Origin: Celerinatantimonas sp046054165
GTDB lineage: Bacteria; Pseudomonadota; Gammaproteobacteria; Enterobacterales; Celerinatantimonadaceae
NCBI RefSeq assembly: GCF_046054165.1
Contig: NZ_JBFNXK010000002.1
Coordinates: 124,001-188,000, forward strand
Length of the DNA stretch: 64,000 nucleotides
Reading direction: 5' to 3'
Below the pieces are notes generated by a model. The model was not told the DNA's origin, did not search any database, and saw only the letters and a program-made list of their open reading frames with translations. Positions 53,180-62,447 of the stretch are shown here, piece by piece. The position numbers and the translations under genes were made by a program. How positions within the stretch are numbered: the first letter of the stretch is position 1; each line of letters begins with the position of its first letter.

Positions 53180-54601
53180 ATGATGAATACCTCGATCCAC
53201 AATCAATCGGTGTTAATCAATAACCAGTGGTTCCAAGGACAAGGTGATCTATTCGATGTCATTAATCCAATGGATCGTTCATTGATCACTCGGATGCCAA
53301 TGGCTTCAATCGCTCAGGTCGATGCGGCCGTTCAGGCCGCCAAAGCAGCGTTTATTCAGTGGAAAAAGACCCCTCCAGCGACTCGTAGTGAATACTTATC
53401 CAAAATAGCGAGAGCCGTCGAAGCCCATCGGGAGCGATTAATTAAGTTGCAGCAACTTAATTCCGCCAAACCGCAGATGGAAGCGGAAATGGATGTCGAT
53501 GATGTGATTGCAACCTTTGATTACTACGCAGACTACCTGACACAACAACCGCTTCAGAGTAACGTCGCTTTAAATAATGATCAGTTTTCGGCCACCCTAA
53601 TCAAGGAACCCATCGGAGTCACCGCACTCATTATGCCTTGGAATTTTCCAATGGTGACGACAGCCTGGAAACTAGCTCCGGCACTGGCGGCCGGTTGTTG
53701 TGTCGTTCTCAAACCATCCGAACTAACCCCATTAGCTGAAATTGCGCTACTGCAGCTAATTGTGACGACCGGACTCCCGGCGGGCGTGGTCAATCTAGTT
53801 TGTGGACAAGGGAACTCCGTGGGCGAAGCACTGATTAATCATCCGGATATTGCCAAAATTTCTTTTACCGGAAGTAAACTCGTCGGGGAACATATCATGC
53901 AACAGGCGGCGCGGGATATTAAATCCGTCAGTTTGGAATTAGGCGGTAAATCTTCGCTCATCGTATTAGAAGATGCAGATTTGGATTTGGCGGCGACACT
54001 CGCCTGCGATGGCGCTTTTTTTAATGCGGGTCAAATGTGCTCGGCCACCTCCCGAGTTTTAGTCGCAGAGAGTCAATCTGCAGCGCTGGCTGCGAAAATT
54101 AAGCAAAAAATGCAAACTCTCGAAATCGGCCCTCTCATTAGTAAAAAACAGTGGCAAAAAGTGCAGCGCTTGGTCGAACAGGCCCAAACTCCAGCACAGG
54201 TAATCTCACTAAGCTCCCCCTCGATGGTTCGCAGCTTTCACTACCCAGCTACACTGATCACGGATATTACCTTGAGTGATCCGCTCTGGCGTGAGGAGAT
54301 CTTCGGACCCGTGCTATGTCTGAAGACATTTAGCAGCGATGCCGAAGCGATCCAGCTGGCCAACGATACCGAATATGGTCTGGTGGCCACCATCGTCGGC
54401 CGTAACGCCGAGCAAACTCAGCAGATTGCGGCGGAACTCCAGAGTGGAACCGTGTGGATCAATTCGCCGCAGGTGATCTTTCCCCAAACCGGTTGGGGAG
54501 GGTATAAACAGAGTAGTCTGGGACGCGAGTTAGGTCCTTGGGGGCTCAGCGCCTTTCAAGAGATCAAACATATTGTCACGCCCCTGCTTACTCAAGCTTA
54601 G
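53180..54601 (+). CDS. NAD(P)-dependent aldehyde dehydrogenase
   Basis: 473 aa from ATG 53180 (AAGGA seven bases upstream). The ALDH landmarks are complete: IMPWNFPM and LKPSELTP for cofactor binding, FTGSKLVGEH, the catalytic general base in LELGGKSS, and the nucleophilic Cys in NAGQMCSA. Sequence is closest in style to betaine/aminobutyraldehyde dehydrogenases. Last gene of the permease/NTF2/ALDH operon, convergent with the GST gene (13-base gap). The aldehyde is unknown. Confidence 0.93.
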   Translation: MMNTSIHNQSVLINNQWFQGQGDLFDVINPMDRSLITRMPMASIAQVDAAVQAAKAAFIQWKKTPPATRSEYLSKIARAVEAHRERLIKLQQLNSAKPQMEAEMDVDDVIATFDYYADYLTQQPLQSNVALNNDQFSATLIKEPIGVTALIMPWNFPMVTTAWKLAPALAAGCCVVLKPSELTPLAEIALLQLIVTTGLPAGVVNLVCGQGNSVGEALINHPDIAKISFTGSKLVGEHIMQQAARDIKSVSLELGGKSSLIVLEDADLDLAATLACDGAFFNAGQMCSATSRVLVAESQSAALAAKIKQKMQTLEIGPLISKKQWQKVQRLVEQAQTPAQVISLSSPSMVRSFHYPATLITDITLSDPLWREEIFGPVLCLKTFSSDAEAIQLANDTEYGLVATIVGRNAEQTQQIAAELQSGTVWINSPQVIFPQTGWGGYKQSSLGRELGPWGLSAFQEIKHIVTPLLTQA

Positions 54602-54614
54602 ATGAAGGCTCACT

Positions 54615-55295
54615 TCAACGGCGATCTTCAATCAGACAACCGACCCGATTAATTTCATCTTCATGAGCAGCATCCCGATAAGGTTCATTCAGGGCCTGCT
54701 CATACCACAACTGCATTGCCGGAAACTGTAACATTCGCTGGAGGTAGGCCTCGGATTCAGCGCTTAATGAAATCCCAAAGCTCTGAAAACGGAACACCAC
54801 TGGCGCATAAAAAGCATCAACAGCCGTGAAATGCTCACCGGCTAAGAATGGGCCTTTAAAGGTACTTAAACCATATTGCCAGAGCGCATCGATGCGAGAG
54901 ATATCCGTGGCTAACTCTGCCAATGATGCAGCATTGAGCTTCACACTCACTCCACAGTTCATTGAACAAATCCGACGTAGATCCATGAATCCGGAATGCA
55001 TCTGAGCTGATACACTCCGAGACCACGCCCGAGCCGCTTCATCTTCCGCCCAAACACCGGGATGTTTTTCAGCCAAATATTCAATAATAGCCAGCGAATC
55101 CCAAACCGTTAATTTATCCGTCACCAGACACGGGACCAGCCTGGATGGACTCACATGTTGATAATTCTCCCAATCGAGCTTATCTCCGAACGGATGAACA
55201 ATTTCCAGAAATGGAATATTCAGTGCTTTTAATAAGACCCAGGGACGTAATGACCATGATGAATAATTTTTATTCGCAATATGCAGTGAATACAT
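54615..55295 (-). CDS. Glutathione S-transferase
   Basis: A 226-aa GST: the N-terminal thioredoxin-like domain SLHIANKNYSSWSLRPWVLLKALNIPF carries a candidate catalytic Ser, WDSLAIIEYLAEKHPG is the glutathione-binding turn, and a helical C-terminal domain follows. Probably a detoxification enzyme. Same strand as the phosphoesterase gene upstream but with a 42-base gap. Confidence 0.92.
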   Translation of the reverse strand: MYSLHIANKNYSSWSLRPWVLLKALNIPFLEIVHPFGDKLDWENYQHVSPSRLVPCLVTDKLTVWDSLAIIEYLAEKHPGVWAEDEAARAWSRSVSAQMHSGFMDLRRICSMNCGVSVKLNAASLAELATDISRIDALWQYGLSTFKGPFLAGEHFTAVDAFYAPVVFRFQSFGISLSAESEAYLQRMLQFPAMQLWYEQALNEPYRDAAHEDEINRVGCLIEDRR

Positions 55296-55337
55296 TGTTT
55301 CCTCTATCTGGCAATATCAATAACCATCGAAACATCA

Positions 55338-56099
55338 TCATAGATGAGCCGATCCACAATAGCTACGCCCCGTGGCTAAAAAAGTCCCCCAGTCATCGCG
55401 ACCGCGACTCCGGGCATCAGCCACAGCCGAGGTCACATCATAAGCGACTTTCAATTGCGCCACATTCCATCCATCGGCCGAAGCTTCCAGCAAGCTATAA
55501 CTCGCGTGTGAACTAAAATTTTCCATCGCATGCACACAGGGAAAATCATCCTGATAGGCGGGTAAACCAACACTTCCGGGATTAACGATCAATTGCTGAC
55601 GACTCGTGTATACCGTCCGTGGCAAATGCGTATGTCCACATAACACCACTGCGGAAGTCACCTCCCCCAGCAATTGCAAGATAGACGACTCAGATCGTAG
55701 CTGAGGTGTCCCAGTTACAACATCTTCCAACAGATAGACTTGATCATCTGACGGAGTTCCGTGGCATAGAAAAATATCCCCATCTAATACTAATGTTGCC
55801 GGTAATGAACGCATCCATTGCAAGGGGGCTTTTCCCAAATCCTGTAAAATAAACTGCAGGGTTGGATTGAATTCAATGGCATCCCCGCTAGCCTCATAGA
55901 TCTGACGATCTTGATTGCCACGGATTGTCACTAACTCATGCTCCATTAACAACTCATAGCTGGCTTTGGGTGCAATCGGGCCATATAAAATATCCCCCAA
56001 ATTCACAACCACATCCGCTCCTCGGCGCTTAATATCCTGAAGCACAGCCTTCAGGGCATACACATTACTGTGAATATCGGACAATACGGCTATTTGCAT
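55338..56099 (-). CDS. Metallophosphoesterase, YfcE/CpdA-like
   Basis: A 253-aa calcineurin-fold phosphoesterase with all metal motifs: LSDIHSN, NLGDILYG, RGNQDR and CGHTHLPR, plus the NPGSVGLP turn typical of YfcE-like enzymes. It probably hydrolyses phosphodiesters; substrate unknown. Confidence 0.9.
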   Translation of the reverse strand: MQIAVLSDIHSNVYALKAVLQDIKRRGADVVVNLGDILYGPIAPKASYELLMEHELVTIRGNQDRQIYEASGDAIEFNPTLQFILQDLGKAPLQWMRSLPATLVLDGDIFLCHGTPSDDQVYLLEDVVTGTPQLRSESSILQLLGEVTSAVVLCGHTHLPRTVYTSRQQLIVNPGSVGLPAYQDDFPCVHAMENFSSHASYSLLEASADGWNVAQLKVAYDVTSAVADARSRGRDDWGTFLATGRSYCGSAHL

Positions 56100-56189
56100 C
56101 AGTCACCTCTGTCGGTTGTTCCATGAACGATTGATCTTTCGTGATTAGTTTGGCAGCTTCATAAACCGCACCTTGTTCAAAATGCGTTG

Positions 56190-56228
56190 AATTTGAACAA
56201 AATTCACCTCTGAAAGATCAACAGTCCT
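56190..56228 (+). repeat. Dispersed intergenic repeat, copy 2
   Basis: Partner of 49943-49982 (AATTTGAACAA...TCAACAGTCCT), with about six differences and one base of length difference. Confidence 0.45.
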
Positions 56229-56377
56229 CAAACGTCTGAATATAACTTAAGCCTGTACGAGAAAAAATTACTAAATCATAGGGTTCATCTCAGAGCCAAC
56301 GCTCAGCTCCGGCATTGGAACGATCACAATTTAAAAAGGGTCAGAACAAGTCATTGCGACTTTCCCATTACTATTTA

Positions 56378-56917
56378 GCCCCTCTCTTTTTTAAGGAAAG
56401 ACCGGTGGAGATGTACAGACTGGTGGACTTATTCAAATTTAACACCCCTCTAGCTCCCCCTTGAAAAGGAGAAGAATAGATTGGCGTGGCGCCTCCCTTG
56501 AGAGGAAGAACACGGACTGGTGAGATTTCTCCATCATAATTGAACACCTCCCCTTTTGAAGAGGAGGCCGATGGGGCGTGTACAGACTGGGGGACTGGTT
56601 CAAATTTAACACCCCTCTAGCTCCCCTTTGAAAAGGGGGAAGAATAGATTGGCGTGGAGCCTCCCTTGAGAGGGAGAACATGGACTGGTGAGATTTCTCC
56701 ATCATAATTGAACACCTCCCCTTTTGAAGAGGAGGCCGGTGGGGCGTGTACAGACTGGTGGACTTATTCAAATTTAACACCCCTCTAGCTCCTCTTTGAA
56801 AAGAGGAAGAATAGATTGGTGTGGCGCCTCCCTTGAGAGGAAGAACATGGACTGGTGAGATTTCTCCATCATAGTTGAACACCTCCCCTTTTGAAGGGGA
56901 GGCCGGGTGGGGTTTTT
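56378..56917. repeat. Tandem 168-bp palindrome-rich repeat, 3.4 copies
   Basis: The segment beginning AACACCCCTCTAGCTCC occurs at 56441, 56608 and 56776 (periods 167 and 168), with a partial unit before it from about 56378. Each unit carries three nested palindromes: CCCCTTTGAAAAGGGG, CTCCCTTGAGAGGGAG and CTCCCCTTTTGAAGAGGAG. ORFs reading PPLQKGRCS on the minus strand come from the repeat and are not genes. It occupies the gap between the phosphoesterase and chemoreceptor genes. Confidence 0.88.
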
Positions 56918-57115
56918 AAGGATCTTAAGATTTGCCAAGCGGTGGACAGGGGCAAGAAAGATAGTAAACAAAAATAAACGGCTGGGGAAATTATGGGAAG
57001 ATGGCGTCAAACGACAAACCATCCTCGAAGGTTACAACTGGCCCAGTCTCTTAAGCCGGAAAGGTAATCAAGAGATGGGCCAACCAGCCCCCTATTTCAT
57101 CCGTGATGACTTAAC

Positions 57116-59155
57116 TTATACTTTAAAACTCCCGACCTGCTTATCTAGCTGCTGATAGAGTTCTGTAATATGTTGTGAATGTGTTCGAATCAAACTGGAG
57201 ACATCTTCCACCCCATCGGTCTGTTCCTTCAAACCCAACAAGTTTTCCATAATCGATTGTGAGACTGTCGATTGTTCTTGAGTCGCTTGTGATGTTTGCT
57301 GAGCCATCTGTTGTGCTTCTTTAAACGAAGTAGTCAGACGATTAAAGATTTCATCAACTTCTTTAAAGGTTTCAATGGTTTTATCCGCATTTCCCCGACT
57401 GGTTTGAATCGCTTGCGATGACGCCGTGACATTATTTTTCAGTTTTTCAATAATCGCTTCAATCTCATTGGTACTTTCCTGAGTTCGATTCGCCAGTGTT
57501 CTCACTTCATCAGCGACCACCGCGAATCCTCGTCCCTGTTCTCCGGCCCGAGCCGCTTCAATCGCCGCATTCAGTGCCAACAAGTTCGTTTGTTCAGCAA
57601 TCTTCCGGATCACACCCAATACCGATGCAATATCCACCGAACTCTGTTCTAGTTCATTGGAACGCGTCAGTGTTTGTGCAATATCATCGGCCAGACGCAT
57701 AATGGCCTTACTGGATGACTGTACGGCATCACTGCCCTGTGTGGTCAGAGCACTCGAACGATCCGCCTCATCGGCGGAGACTTTGGCCATCTCGGCCATT
57801 TGCTGATTAGACATGGTCATTTCATTCGCGGCACTGACGATCTGCTCTGATGCGCTCACCAAACCATGTGTGATATGACCGGCTTTATCAGAGACCTCCC
57901 TCAATTCATTGGTCATACTGCCCAGAGCTCTGGATTGATCACTCACGCTTTGAATAATCGTGCGAAGCCGCTCCACAAAATCATCAAACTGATTGGCCAA
58001 TGCCCCCAATTCATCTTTGGCCTGGGAATTAATCCGCTGTGTTAAATCACCATCACCTTCAGCGATCTCTTTAATCCGCCGAGTAATCCCATTTACATTT
58101 TTAGTAATCCGCAAAGGTACAAAATAACCGAATCCCAGCGCGATAAGGAAGGCAACAACCATCACAACAGCTGCGGTCTGTTCCATATGCGCCATTTTCT
58201 CGATCATTTCTTTACCCGCACTTCGGGCCCGTTTCCGCACCAGTTCCCCGGCTTTATCCAATATACTTCGCAGATCAGCGAACTGTTGATCTGCGTTATC
58301 ATCTTGCTCATCCTGCTGTTGCTGCTGACCCATTTTCTCTGCCAGCGATTTAACCATGGTGTCACTACGCTGGAACCACTCATTAAACAACATATCGAAA
58401 TTATCATAAGGTGCAGTTAAATCCGGATAATCCACCAGCTCACTGCGATAGCGATTAAATCGCTGAATGACCTGCCGCACATTGGTATAAAACGTGTCTT
58501 TATTAGCATCAAAATTTCCGACATGTCCGACCATTTTTTGCAGAGATAATCGGGCCTGATAAATATCCCGATCTGCATTTAAAATTTCAGTAATGGCTTC
58601 GACAAAGTGATCTAAATCGGTCACGGATATTTTATTACCTTCTAGTTGTCGAGCTTTACTGCGTAACGCTTCTCCCGCTTTATCCAACATATTGCGAATA
58701 ATACCGAACTGCTGATCCAGTACCATCATGGTACCGGACATCTGCTGACGATACTGATAGTTGGACTGGATCACCCGACTCGCCGTTAACCACTTCTGAT
58801 ATTGCTGATCAAACGCCTGAAACTGAGTCACAATATCAGGCTCATCTGCCAGATATTCTCGATATTTATGAAACCGTTCAAGCACTTGCTGAGCATTACT
58901 ATCGAATTCCTTCTGATTGTCAGCTTGTTCACCCTGATTGGTAATAATCATTTCTTTCGCGAGCCGGGCCTGATATAAATCCCGATCCGCGTTCAGTACA
59001 ACCGCAATAGCTTCAAAATAATGCTCAGATTGTATTTTTAATGCTTTTTGCTGTTCTGTATTCATATACAGCATCAACAGCAGCAATGCCGCCAAGATCA
59101 CCGCCAAAAACAAGATCGGAAACATCATCTTAATTCGAATCGAGTGCAGATTCAT
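57116..59155 (-). CDS. Methyl-accepting chemotaxis protein with duplicated sensor
   Basis: 679 aa from ATG 59155, supported by AGGA six bases upstream. Two transmembrane helices (about 10-31 and 333-353) enclose a ~300-residue periplasmic region, followed by HAMP (about 355-405) and the signalling hairpin (EQTNLLALNAAIEAARAGEQ, about 530). The periplasmic region is an internal duplication: LNADRDLYQARLA...RFHKYRE...DKAGEALRSKAR is repeated as LNADRDIYQARLS...RFNRYRS...DKAGELVRKRAR. No CheR-binding pentapeptide at the C-terminus. Ligand unknown. Confidence 0.93.
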   Translation of the reverse strand: MNLHSIRIKMMFPILFLAVILAALLLLMLYMNTEQQKALKIQSEHYFEAIAVVLNADRDLYQARLAKEMIITNQGEQADNQKEFDSNAQQVLERFHKYREYLADEPDIVTQFQAFDQQYQKWLTASRVIQSNYQYRQQMSGTMMVLDQQFGIIRNMLDKAGEALRSKARQLEGNKISVTDLDHFVEAITEILNADRDIYQARLSLQKMVGHVGNFDANKDTFYTNVRQVIQRFNRYRSELVDYPDLTAPYDNFDMLFNEWFQRSDTMVKSLAEKMGQQQQQDEQDDNADQQFADLRSILDKAGELVRKRARSAGKEMIEKMAHMEQTAAVVMVVAFLIALGFGYFVPLRITKNVNGITRRIKEIAEGDGDLTQRINSQAKDELGALANQFDDFVERLRTIIQSVSDQSRALGSMTNELREVSDKAGHITHGLVSASEQIVSAANEMTMSNQQMAEMAKVSADEADRSSALTTQGSDAVQSSSKAIMRLADDIAQTLTRSNELEQSSVDIASVLGVIRKIAEQTNLLALNAAIEAARAGEQGRGFAVVADEVRTLANRTQESTNEIEAIIEKLKNNVTASSQAIQTSRGNADKTIETFKEVDEIFNRLTTSFKEAQQMAQQTSQATQEQSTVSQSIMENLLGLKEQTDGVEDVSSLIRTHSQHITELYQQLDKQVGSFKV

Positions 59156-59380
59156 ATTATGTCCTAAGCAAACCCACTTTATACTGAGTCTAGAAAAGGG
59201 ATATCGATCCAGCAAATCAGGAATGCATAAAAAAAGAACAAATTATGAGTTTTATATCATTAAAGAGACCTCTCCTTTAATGCTTGAATTTCGTTCAAAT
59301 TAAACACTTTTTACAAACGACACGAATGATGCAGCTTTTAGAATTAGCGAACTAGGTGCAACAAGGTTCAGGATGCGTTT

Positions 59381-59391
59381 AAATAGACCAC
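59381..59391. promoter_or_regulatory. TAGACC half-site before acuR
   Basis: AAATAGACCAC lies about 25 bases before the acuR start and shares TAGACC with the operator-like site before acuI. No second half-site is seen, so autoregulation is only suggested. Confidence 0.3.
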
Positions 59392-59415
59392 TAAACTTTC
59401 AGATAAGGAGCTGTA

Positions 59416-60036
59416 GTGCCGATAAAACGCCAACGAGGTCGACCGCCGAAATCAGAGCGGGGCTACGATGATACGCGTCAAGTTCTGATTCAAAGTGGTG
59501 TTGAATTATTGACCATCTATGGCTATTTGGGATCCGGCGTCGATGCCATTGTCAAAAAAGCAAATGTGCCCAAGGGGTCGTTTTATCATTATTTTGCCAA
59601 TAAAGAAGCCTTTGGACATGCGGTGCTGGAAGCTTATGGCCATTACTTTGCCCATAAACTGGATAAACATCTGGGGATTGAAGCGCATCCTCCATTACAG
59701 CGACTCGCCAACTTTGTCGAAGATGCCAAAGCCGGAATGGCTCGTTATCAATTCTGCCGGGGCTGTTTGGTCGGCAATATGCTGCAGGAAGTTCCACAAC
59801 TTTCAGAGCAGTTTGCTCAGCAATTGCAACAAATCCTGGCCGATTGGCAACAGCGAATTGCTGATTGTCTGGCCCAAGCCAAAGCCTGCCAAAACATCCG
59901 AGCCGATATCGACGAGACACAGATGGCCGAACTATTCTGGTCCGGCTGGGAAGGTGCCGTCATGCGAGCCAAACTCTTTAAATCAACCCAGCCACTGGAT
60001 CAGTTCTGGAGCTATTTTATTAAAAATCTACAATAA
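59416..60036 (+). CDS. acuR: TetR-family repressor, AcuR-like
   Basis: 206 aa from a GTG start with AAGGAG upstream. The HTH (SGVDAIVKKANVPKGSFYHYF) and the C-terminal ligand domain with YQFCRGCLVGNMLQEVP are typical of AcuR/NemR-like repressors, which sense acrylate or other electrophiles through cysteines (Cys in CRGC). It is convergent with acuI (15-base gap), which it probably controls. Confidence 0.8.
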   Translation: MPIKRQRGRPPKSERGYDDTRQVLIQSGVELLTIYGYLGSGVDAIVKKANVPKGSFYHYFANKEAFGHAVLEAYGHYFAHKLDKHLGIEAHPPLQRLANFVEDAKAGMARYQFCRGCLVGNMLQEVPQLSEQFAQQLQQILADWQQRIADCLAQAKACQNIRADIDETQMAELFWSGWEGAVMRAKLFKSTQPLDQFWSYFIKNLQ

Positions 60037-60051
60037 AATTTTTAACATCAG

Positions 60052-61044
60052 CTAGTTAACTGAACTTAAATCCACAACTAACCGCCCCTGAACCTGCCCA
60101 TCCAAGAGTGCATAGGCTTGTTCAATACACTGTTCAAAAGTAATTTGAGTGCTGATGGCATCAATCATTGCCGGATCGACCAATTGAGCGATCCGCTCCC
60201 AAGCGTCACGACGTTTTTCCAAAGGACACATCACACTATCAATACCGCATAGCGTAATCCCCCGTAAAATAAACGGTGCAACTGTCGCTGGAAAATCCAT
60301 CCCTTGCGCCAACCCACAAGCCGCGACAGCCCCTCCATATTGCGTTCCTGCGCACACATTGGCCAACGTATAACTTCCCACCGAATCAATCGCCCCAGCC
60401 CAGAGCTCTTTGCCTAACGGACGTCCTTTTTCTGACAGGCTTTGACGATCGATCACCTCACTGGCCCCCAATTGTCGCAATCGATCAGCGGCTTCCAAAC
60501 GCCCGGTCGAAGCGGTCACCTGAAATCCCAATTTAGCCAAAAAGGCAATGGCAAAGCTTCCGACTCCCCCATTAGCCCCGGTTACCAGTATGGGCCCCGA
60601 TGCCGGTGTCACGCCCTGTTTTTCTAGCGCCATCACCGCTAACATGGCGGTATATCCAGCCGTCCCTACCGCCATCACATCATACTCAGACAAACCTTGC
60701 GGAAGCGGTAACAACCAATCACCACAAACCTTGGCCTTTTGCGCCAATCCACCCCAATGTTTTTCCCCCAAGCCCCAACCGTTGATAAAAACTTTCTGGC
60801 CAACTTGAAAATCGGGGTGCTCGCTATTTTCAACCGTTCCGGCAAAATCGATGCCTGGAACCATCGGGAAACGCCGAACGACCGGTGAACGACCACTGAT
60901 CGCTAAACCATCTTTAAAATTAAGTGATGAATAAGCGACCGAAACGGTTACATCACCTTCAAAAAAGGCATCTTCATCCAACTCACGTACTGAGACCTGA
61001 TACTGCTCATCAACTTTATCAACTAAAAGTGCTTTAAACATCAT
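60052..61044 (-). CDS. acuI: Acrylyl-CoA reductase AcuI/YhdH
   Basis: A 330-aa NADPH-dependent medium-chain reductase that converts acrylyl-CoA to propionyl-CoA and so removes a toxic electrophile. YSSLNFKDGLAISGRSPVVR, PGIDFAGTV, the INGWGLGEKHWGG block and the VTGANGGVGS Rossmann motif identify the YhdH/AcuI branch. ATG at 61044 or 61041. No DMSP lyase gene is in the window. Confidence 0.92.
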   Translation of the reverse strand: MMFKALLVDKVDEQYQVSVRELDEDAFFEGDVTVSVAYSSLNFKDGLAISGRSPVVRRFPMVPGIDFAGTVENSEHPDFQVGQKVFINGWGLGEKHWGGLAQKAKVCGDWLLPLPQGLSEYDVMAVGTAGYTAMLAVMALEKQGVTPASGPILVTGANGGVGSFAIAFLAKLGFQVTASTGRLEAADRLRQLGASEVIDRQSLSEKGRPLGKELWAGAIDSVGSYTLANVCAGTQYGGAVAACGLAQGMDFPATVAPFILRGITLCGIDSVMCPLEKRRDAWERIAQLVDPAMIDAISTQITFEQCIEQAYALLDGQVQGRLVVDLSSVN

Positions 61045-61089
61045 CGCTCCAACTTTATCGGTGAAATAATCATCATTCTATCGTGAATT

Positions 61090-61104
61090 TAGACCGATCG
61101 TCTA
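61090..61104. promoter_or_regulatory. Operator-like palindrome before acuI
   Basis: TAGAC-CGATC-GTCTA, a 5-5-5 inverted repeat 45 bases upstream of acuI. It resembles the TAGACC...GGTCTA operators of NemR-type TetR regulators and is the best candidate AcuR site. Confidence 0.5.
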
Positions 61105-61492
61105 TAAATACTCACACATTGACCTGTTCCCTGTTAGAGCGCGGATCTTTCGTGATTTTTTGCCCCTTTGAATCATGAATCTCCATTTGTGTAACCAATG
61201 AATGTTCACAAACCACGTTGCGCTCAAAACGCATTTTATTTAAACACAATTCAACGCTGAAGAATGAATGATCCGATGTTTCACTACCGCCTAAGGGAAT
61301 ACGCTTACACCCCAATTCTCTGAATAAAAAAATCCAATTCGGGCCACAAGCATTTCCAGCCCCCTATAACTTTGCTAGATTGTTCGTATACGATTTGTAC
61401 AAGCTATCGATGCTCTGAAATATTTATTCTGGATATAAACGATACGGTGCCGCTAACGGCTGATTCAATAATCTTTGCACCAGGGAGAGACG
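61105..61492. other. Divergent gap acuI / reductase
   Basis: About 390 bases with no supported gene; a 67-codon minus-strand frame at 61112-61315 lacks a ribosome site and family resemblance. Confidence 0.5.
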
Positions 61493-62344
61493 ATGTACAA
61501 AATAGCATTTCTGGGTTTAGGGGCGATGGGTGAACGCATGGCGTCTCACCTGTTGGCGGCAGGATACCCACTGACCGTTTATAATCGAACAGCCAGTCGA
61601 ACTGATGCATTAGTCGCCCAAGGTGCTATCGCTGCGGCAACACCTAAAGCGGCAGTCAGTGATGCCGATGTGGTCATTTCAATTGTACGAGATGATGAAG
61701 CCTCCCGAGACATTTGGCTGGATCCCCAAACAGGGGCTCTAGCGGGAATGAAAGACGGTGCTCTGGCCATTGAAAGTTCAACCTTATCAGTAGATGGGAT
61801 CAAATTTTTAGCGAAACAGGCCCAACTACAGCATATTGATTTTTTAGAAGCCCCGGTTTCAGGTTCTCGTCCCCAAGCCGAAAACGGCTCACTGATTTTT
61901 TTAGTCGGCGGACATCCGGATTTATTAGAACGTTGTCGTCCGGTCTTACAATGTATGGGAGCAACAATTCAACATACTGGAACGATTGGCTGTGGCGCTT
62001 TAGCCAAACTTTGTACCAATACCCTCATGGGGATCCAGGTAGCGGCCATCGCTGAACTTATCGGAATGCTACGCCAGCAACACGTCGATCCAGATAAAAT
62101 AATGCAAGCCGTCGCCAATACAGCCGTTTGGAGTCCCATTGCGGATCGCAATTTATCATTAATGTTGCAACATCAAACCGCCCCTTTGTTTCCGATTGAA
62201 TTAATCGAAAAAGATCTACGTTACACATTATCGGCAATGGCCCAACCATCACCCGTTATTCAAGCCTCCCAACAACTGTTCTATAAAGGGATTAAAATGA
62301 ACATGGGATTACAAAATATGACAGCTATTGCGGAACTATTTTGA
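61493..62344 (+). CDS. Beta-hydroxyacid dehydrogenase (HIBADH/GarR family)
   Basis: 283 aa from ATG 61493 with a GGGAGAG ribosome site. The N-terminal GLGAMGERMASHL Rossmann motif, substrate-binding DFLEAPVSGSRPQAENG and catalytic lysine in GCGALAKLCTNTL mark the 3-hydroxyisobutyrate / 2-hydroxy-3-oxopropionate reductase family. Members reduce or oxidise small beta-hydroxyacids or semialdehydes; the substrate is not fixed. Neighbouring acuI suggests a C3/C4 acid context, weakly. Confidence 0.9.
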   Translation: MYKIAFLGLGAMGERMASHLLAAGYPLTVYNRTASRTDALVAQGAIAAATPKAAVSDADVVISIVRDDEASRDIWLDPQTGALAGMKDGALAIESSTLSVDGIKFLAKQAQLQHIDFLEAPVSGSRPQAENGSLIFLVGGHPDLLERCRPVLQCMGATIQHTGTIGCGALAKLCTNTLMGIQVAAIAELIGMLRQQHVDPDKIMQAVANTAVWSPIADRNLSLMLQHQTAPLFPIELIEKDLRYTLSAMAQPSPVIQASQQLFYKGIKMNMGLQNMTAIAELF

Positions 62345-62447
62345 GTATATTATATTCAAATCTATTTATACTATAACGATTACCAATCGACTGATTATAA
62401 ATAAATATTGTTCTGCTACTCGCCTATTATTATGAATAAGGAACATC

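Noticed and set aside
56439..57022. Minus-strand ORFs with repeated PPLQKGRCS
   Set aside because: Translation of the 168-bp tandem repeat.
56133..61157. Shared GATCTTTCGTGATT at 56133 and 61144
   Set aside because: Too short a match, with no surrounding similarity; could be chance.
61112..61315. 67-codon minus-strand ORF between acuI and the reductase
   Set aside because: No ribosome site or recognisable domain.
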